Positions 63,129 to 64,000 of a stretch of 64,000 nucleotides of DNA are shown here, piece after piece. Each line of letters starts with the position of its first letter. The stretch's first letter is position 1. A program made the translations under genes and the position numbers. Source of the stretch: Bacillus thermozeamaize (lineage in GTDB: Bacteria > Bacillota > Bacilli > ZCTH02-B2); assembly GCA_002159075.1 (NCBI GenBank), contig LZRT01000036.1, forward strand, positions 62,001-126,000, given 5' to 3'. The notes below the pieces were generated by a model, which ran no database searches, was not told the DNA's origin, and saw nothing but the letters and a program-made list of their open reading frames with translations.

Positions 63129-63761
63129 TTAATGCAAGTCCATCTGACGCCTGGCAAACGCTTTTTGCTGTCGCCACCGCCGCTTCCAGAACCAGTAAAT
63201 CAAGAATCGCATTCCTGCGAGGATAGCATATCCTAAACGAAACGAGGTTATGCACTCGAAACGGCAGCTTAACAGGCGTTGATGGAAAACGGGCCGAATC
63301 ACGACTTTTGGCTTGGCGGCCATCTTCCAGGCACGTGACATGTAAAACAGGAACTGTTCTTGCAACGCCCACAGGAATCCGGTCAGCCATCCCGTGGTGT
63401 TTGCCTGTCCAGTTCCGAATAAGGTGGAGGTTTTCCATTGCGAACAGGAAACGTGGCGAAGAAACCACCGGATGATCCGCCATACTTCTCGGGCATCTTG
63501 CCACGTGACGCCGCTGCCCATCAAGGGTTGCGCAACGGGCGTCAAAGCCTGCCGTTCTCCCGCCGGTTCTGCAGACAAAGGCCGGTTTTGCGGGGAACGA
63601 GGAAACCGCATCCGCCATCTGACGAGGCGAAAAAGAGAGAAAATGTCAATCGCCAACTCTGGACGGCCGTTCTCGATCATGACGTTGAATTGAACGGTTA
63701 CTTTGAGCATCATCAGCAGACACAGCAGTAGGATGATGCCGGCCGCCACTGCCAAGAACAC
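63129..63761 (-). CDS. ytfI: DUF2953 protein (YtfI-like)
   Basis: About 210 residues. A hydrophobic N-terminal helix (about 1-22) precedes a domain with repeated Trp/Phe-rich strands and a second hydrophobic patch (FLRHVSC..., LGYAILAGMRFLIYWF) near the C-terminus. DUF2953 is always found next to ytfJ in sporeformers; its function is unknown. A GTG at 63761 with GAGGAG upstream is preferred; the frame begins at 63770. Confidence 0.8.
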   Translation of the reverse strand: MFLAVAAGIILLLCLLMMLKVTVQFNVMIENGRPELAIDIFSLFRLVRWRMRFPRSPQNRPLSAEPAGERQALTPVAQPLMGSGVTWQDAREVWRIIRWFLRHVSCSQWKTSTLFGTGQANTTGWLTGFLWALQEQFLFYMSRAWKMAAKPKVVIRPVFHQRLLSCRFECITSFRLGYAILAGMRFLIYWFWKRRWRQQKAFARRQMDLH

Positions 63762-63837
63762 GCAAACCACTCCTCAAGACCCGTCCAGTTTATTGGACAC
63801 ATGTTCTTTTTCAGTATGCGCGCCAGGTGGAAAAAAA

Positions 63838-63865
63838 TACAAAAAAAGCCCTCATCAAAAGGGCT
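63838..63865 (-). terminator. terminator of scpB
   Basis: On the minus strand AGCCCT pairs with AGGGCT around seven bases and is followed by seven T, directly after the scpB stop. Confidence 0.8.
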
Positions 63866-63867
63866 TT

Positions 63868-64000
63868 TTACGTCTTTTGCTGCAGTTCTTCCAGCGGCGG
63901 AAGATCTTCAAGCCGGTTTAGGCCAAATTGTTCCAGAAACCGCTTGGTTGTGCCGTAAAGGATGGGCCGGCCAATGGCGTCACGCCTTCCCACCTCCTGG
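63868..64000 (-). CDS. scpB: segregation and condensation protein B (C-terminal fragment)
   Basis: The frame enters from the right edge and ends with a TAA at 63870-63868, so only the last 43 or so residues are present. They read [20 protein letters not shown] and then [10 protein letters not shown], the conserved C-terminus of ScpB. ScpB binds ScpA and Smc in the condensin complex. The order scpB then the DUF2953, gerW and dacB genes is that of related Bacillales. Confidence 0.92.
   Translation of the reverse strand, partial: QEVGRRDAIGRPILYGTTKRFLEQFGLNRLEDLPPLEELQQKT

Noticed and set aside
1-64000. CRISPR arrays, insertion sequences, prophage, rRNA genes, toxin-antitoxin or defence islands
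   Set aside because: I looked for regularly spaced repeats, transposase or integrase motifs, paired terminal repeats and typical defence domains and saw none; the only repair/defence-like block is the NHEJ island.

Overview
The window reads as the chromosome of an endospore-forming, aerobically respiring, menaquinone-using member of the Bacillales. It holds spoIVA, spmAB, dacB, ypeB and a gerW homologue; the qcrABC menaquinol:cytochrome c reductase with a cytochrome b/c-type QcrC; and resDE. Much of the gene order follows the Bacillus subtilis ypjA-qcr-aro/trp-mtr-hbs-spoIVA-der-cmk-ypeB-res-spm-dacB-scpB backbone. Almost every gene is on the minus strand. The sequence looks moderately GC-rich for a Bacillus. 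I cannot name the species from sequence alone. I saw no rRNA, CRISPR array, insertion sequence or prophage.

Layout, left to right. Positions 1-2500: a 3'-truncated FtsH-like AAA protease behind a small membrane protein, then a YpmB/TseB-like gene. Positions 2600-7100: a small plus-strand gene with its own terminator, an MtaD-type amidohydrolase, and a non-homologous end-joining island. In that island the LigD polymerase and ligase activities sit in two divergent genes, and Ku converges on the ligase. Positions 7100-12700: cca, birA and panBCD plus a TPR gene, with an attenuator-like leader before panB. Positions 12800-18940: dapB, a YitT protein, ypjB, ypjA, qcrCBA and ypiF. Positions 19086-32700: a gene of unknown function behind a cre-containing promoter, then the aromatic supraoperon (aroA, tyrA, DAHP synthase, hisC, trpABFCD, aroH, aroB, aroC). 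The trp part starts with a TRAP-controlled attenuator but has no trpE.

Positions 32800-38950: cheR, ndk, hepT, menG, hepS, a membrane protein, mtrB (TRAP itself), tRNA-Pro, folE and hbs. Positions 39000-53700: spoIVA, yphF, yphE, gpsA, plsY, der, the YIEGIA pair, yphA, an S1-repeat protein, plsC, cmk, a PilZ protein, ypeB without an adjacent sleB, a zinc-ribbon peptide, mecA and ppa. Positions 53700-64000: a T-box (Ser specifier AGC) controlling an aminotransferase-serA pair, then resE/resD, rluB, spmB/spmA, dacB, gerW, a DUF2953 gene and the 3' end of scpB.

How the parts work together. MtrB made at 37.5 kb is the regulator expected to read the (G/U)AG repeats in the trp leader at 29.8 kb. 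Aromatic precursors flow from DAHP synthase through aroB, aroA and aroC to tyrA, hisC and the trp genes. HepS, HepT and MenG make the menaquinone that QcrABC oxidises, and ResDE normally adjusts that respiratory chain to oxygen. Several control elements are visible: a TRAP attenuator, a Ser T-box, a panB leader, a cre site and two SigE-like promoters. Four probable small genes of 27-56 codons are also listed.
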